DNA of 12,283 bases from Planctomycetota bacterium. Its GTDB lineage: Bacteria; Planctomycetota; Planctomycetia; Pirellulales; Lacipirellulaceae. Position 1 is the stretch's first letter, and each line of letters starts with the position of its first letter. Below, in pieces: positions 12,246-12,283 of the stretch. The position numbers and the translations under genes were made by a program. The notes under the pieces are model-generated. The model saw only the letters and a program-made list of their open reading frames with translations. It did not search any database and was not told the DNA's origin. The stretch spans positions 1 to 12,283 of the forward strand of contig JAADIN010000077.1 in the NCBI GenBank assembly GCA_013151315.1. Reading direction: 5' to 3'.

Positions 12246-12283
12246 GATGGAGAGAGCGAAGAGGTCCCGAAATCGGCAGGGGG

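Overview
The window looks like chromosomal, mostly housekeeping DNA from a planctomycete, probably of the Pirellulales type. This is inferred from gene content and from protein families I remember from that group; no database was searched. Pointers are the pyrG gene overlapping a DUF1844 gene, a small CxxC/CxxC protein, a LolA-like lipoprotein behind an unrecognised gene, an orphan membrane zinc-finger protein of the anti-sigma style, and scattered ATTCG-rich and GGCGCTAGCC-type intergenic repeats. Gene starts often lack a clear Shine-Dalgarno sequence. I see no rRNA, tRNA, CRISPR array, transposase or phage gene.

Left part (1-3617): the 3' end of a possible receiver-domain gene, then a short-chain dehydrogenase (SDR, minus strand) divergent from an ACAD10/11-type phosphotransferase (plus strand). 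Their best promoter candidates overlap almost completely. The SDR plus kinase pairing recalls 4-hydroxyacyl-CoA catabolism of the levulinate type. A DinB-family metalloprotein gene follows, with a good promoter and a doubled 8-bp palindrome. Next comes a repeat-like spacer and then, convergent, the orphan single-pass zinc-finger protein.

Middle (3618-8338): on the minus strand, a dihydroorotase gene and a Crp/Fnr-family regulator lie 28 nt apart and probably form an operon. A textbook CRP-type palindrome lies between the end of the regulator gene and the start of the zinc-finger gene, so the regulator may act on its neighbour. Divergent from dihydroorotase is pyrG (CTP synthase), overlapping the DUF1844 gene. 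Two pyrimidine biosynthesis enzymes thus sit back to back across a repeat-rich 414-nt spacer.

Right part (8339-12283): a hairpin-rich 463-nt spacer leads to an unrecognised conserved-looking gene and a LolA/DUF4292-like lipoprotein gene. The stop of the first and the start of the second both lie in one arm of a large inverted repeat. The lipoprotein gene ends convergently, overlapping by 4 nt a small CxxC/CxxC protein gene. After another 377-nt spacer come an HNH endonuclease family gene and, convergent with it across a stem-loop, a 7Fe ferredoxin gene.

I find no convincing new multi-gene system. The observations most worth testing are regulatory or structural: the Crp site, the overlapping divergent promoters, the inverted repeat at a gene junction, and the structured leader region at 8339-8801.
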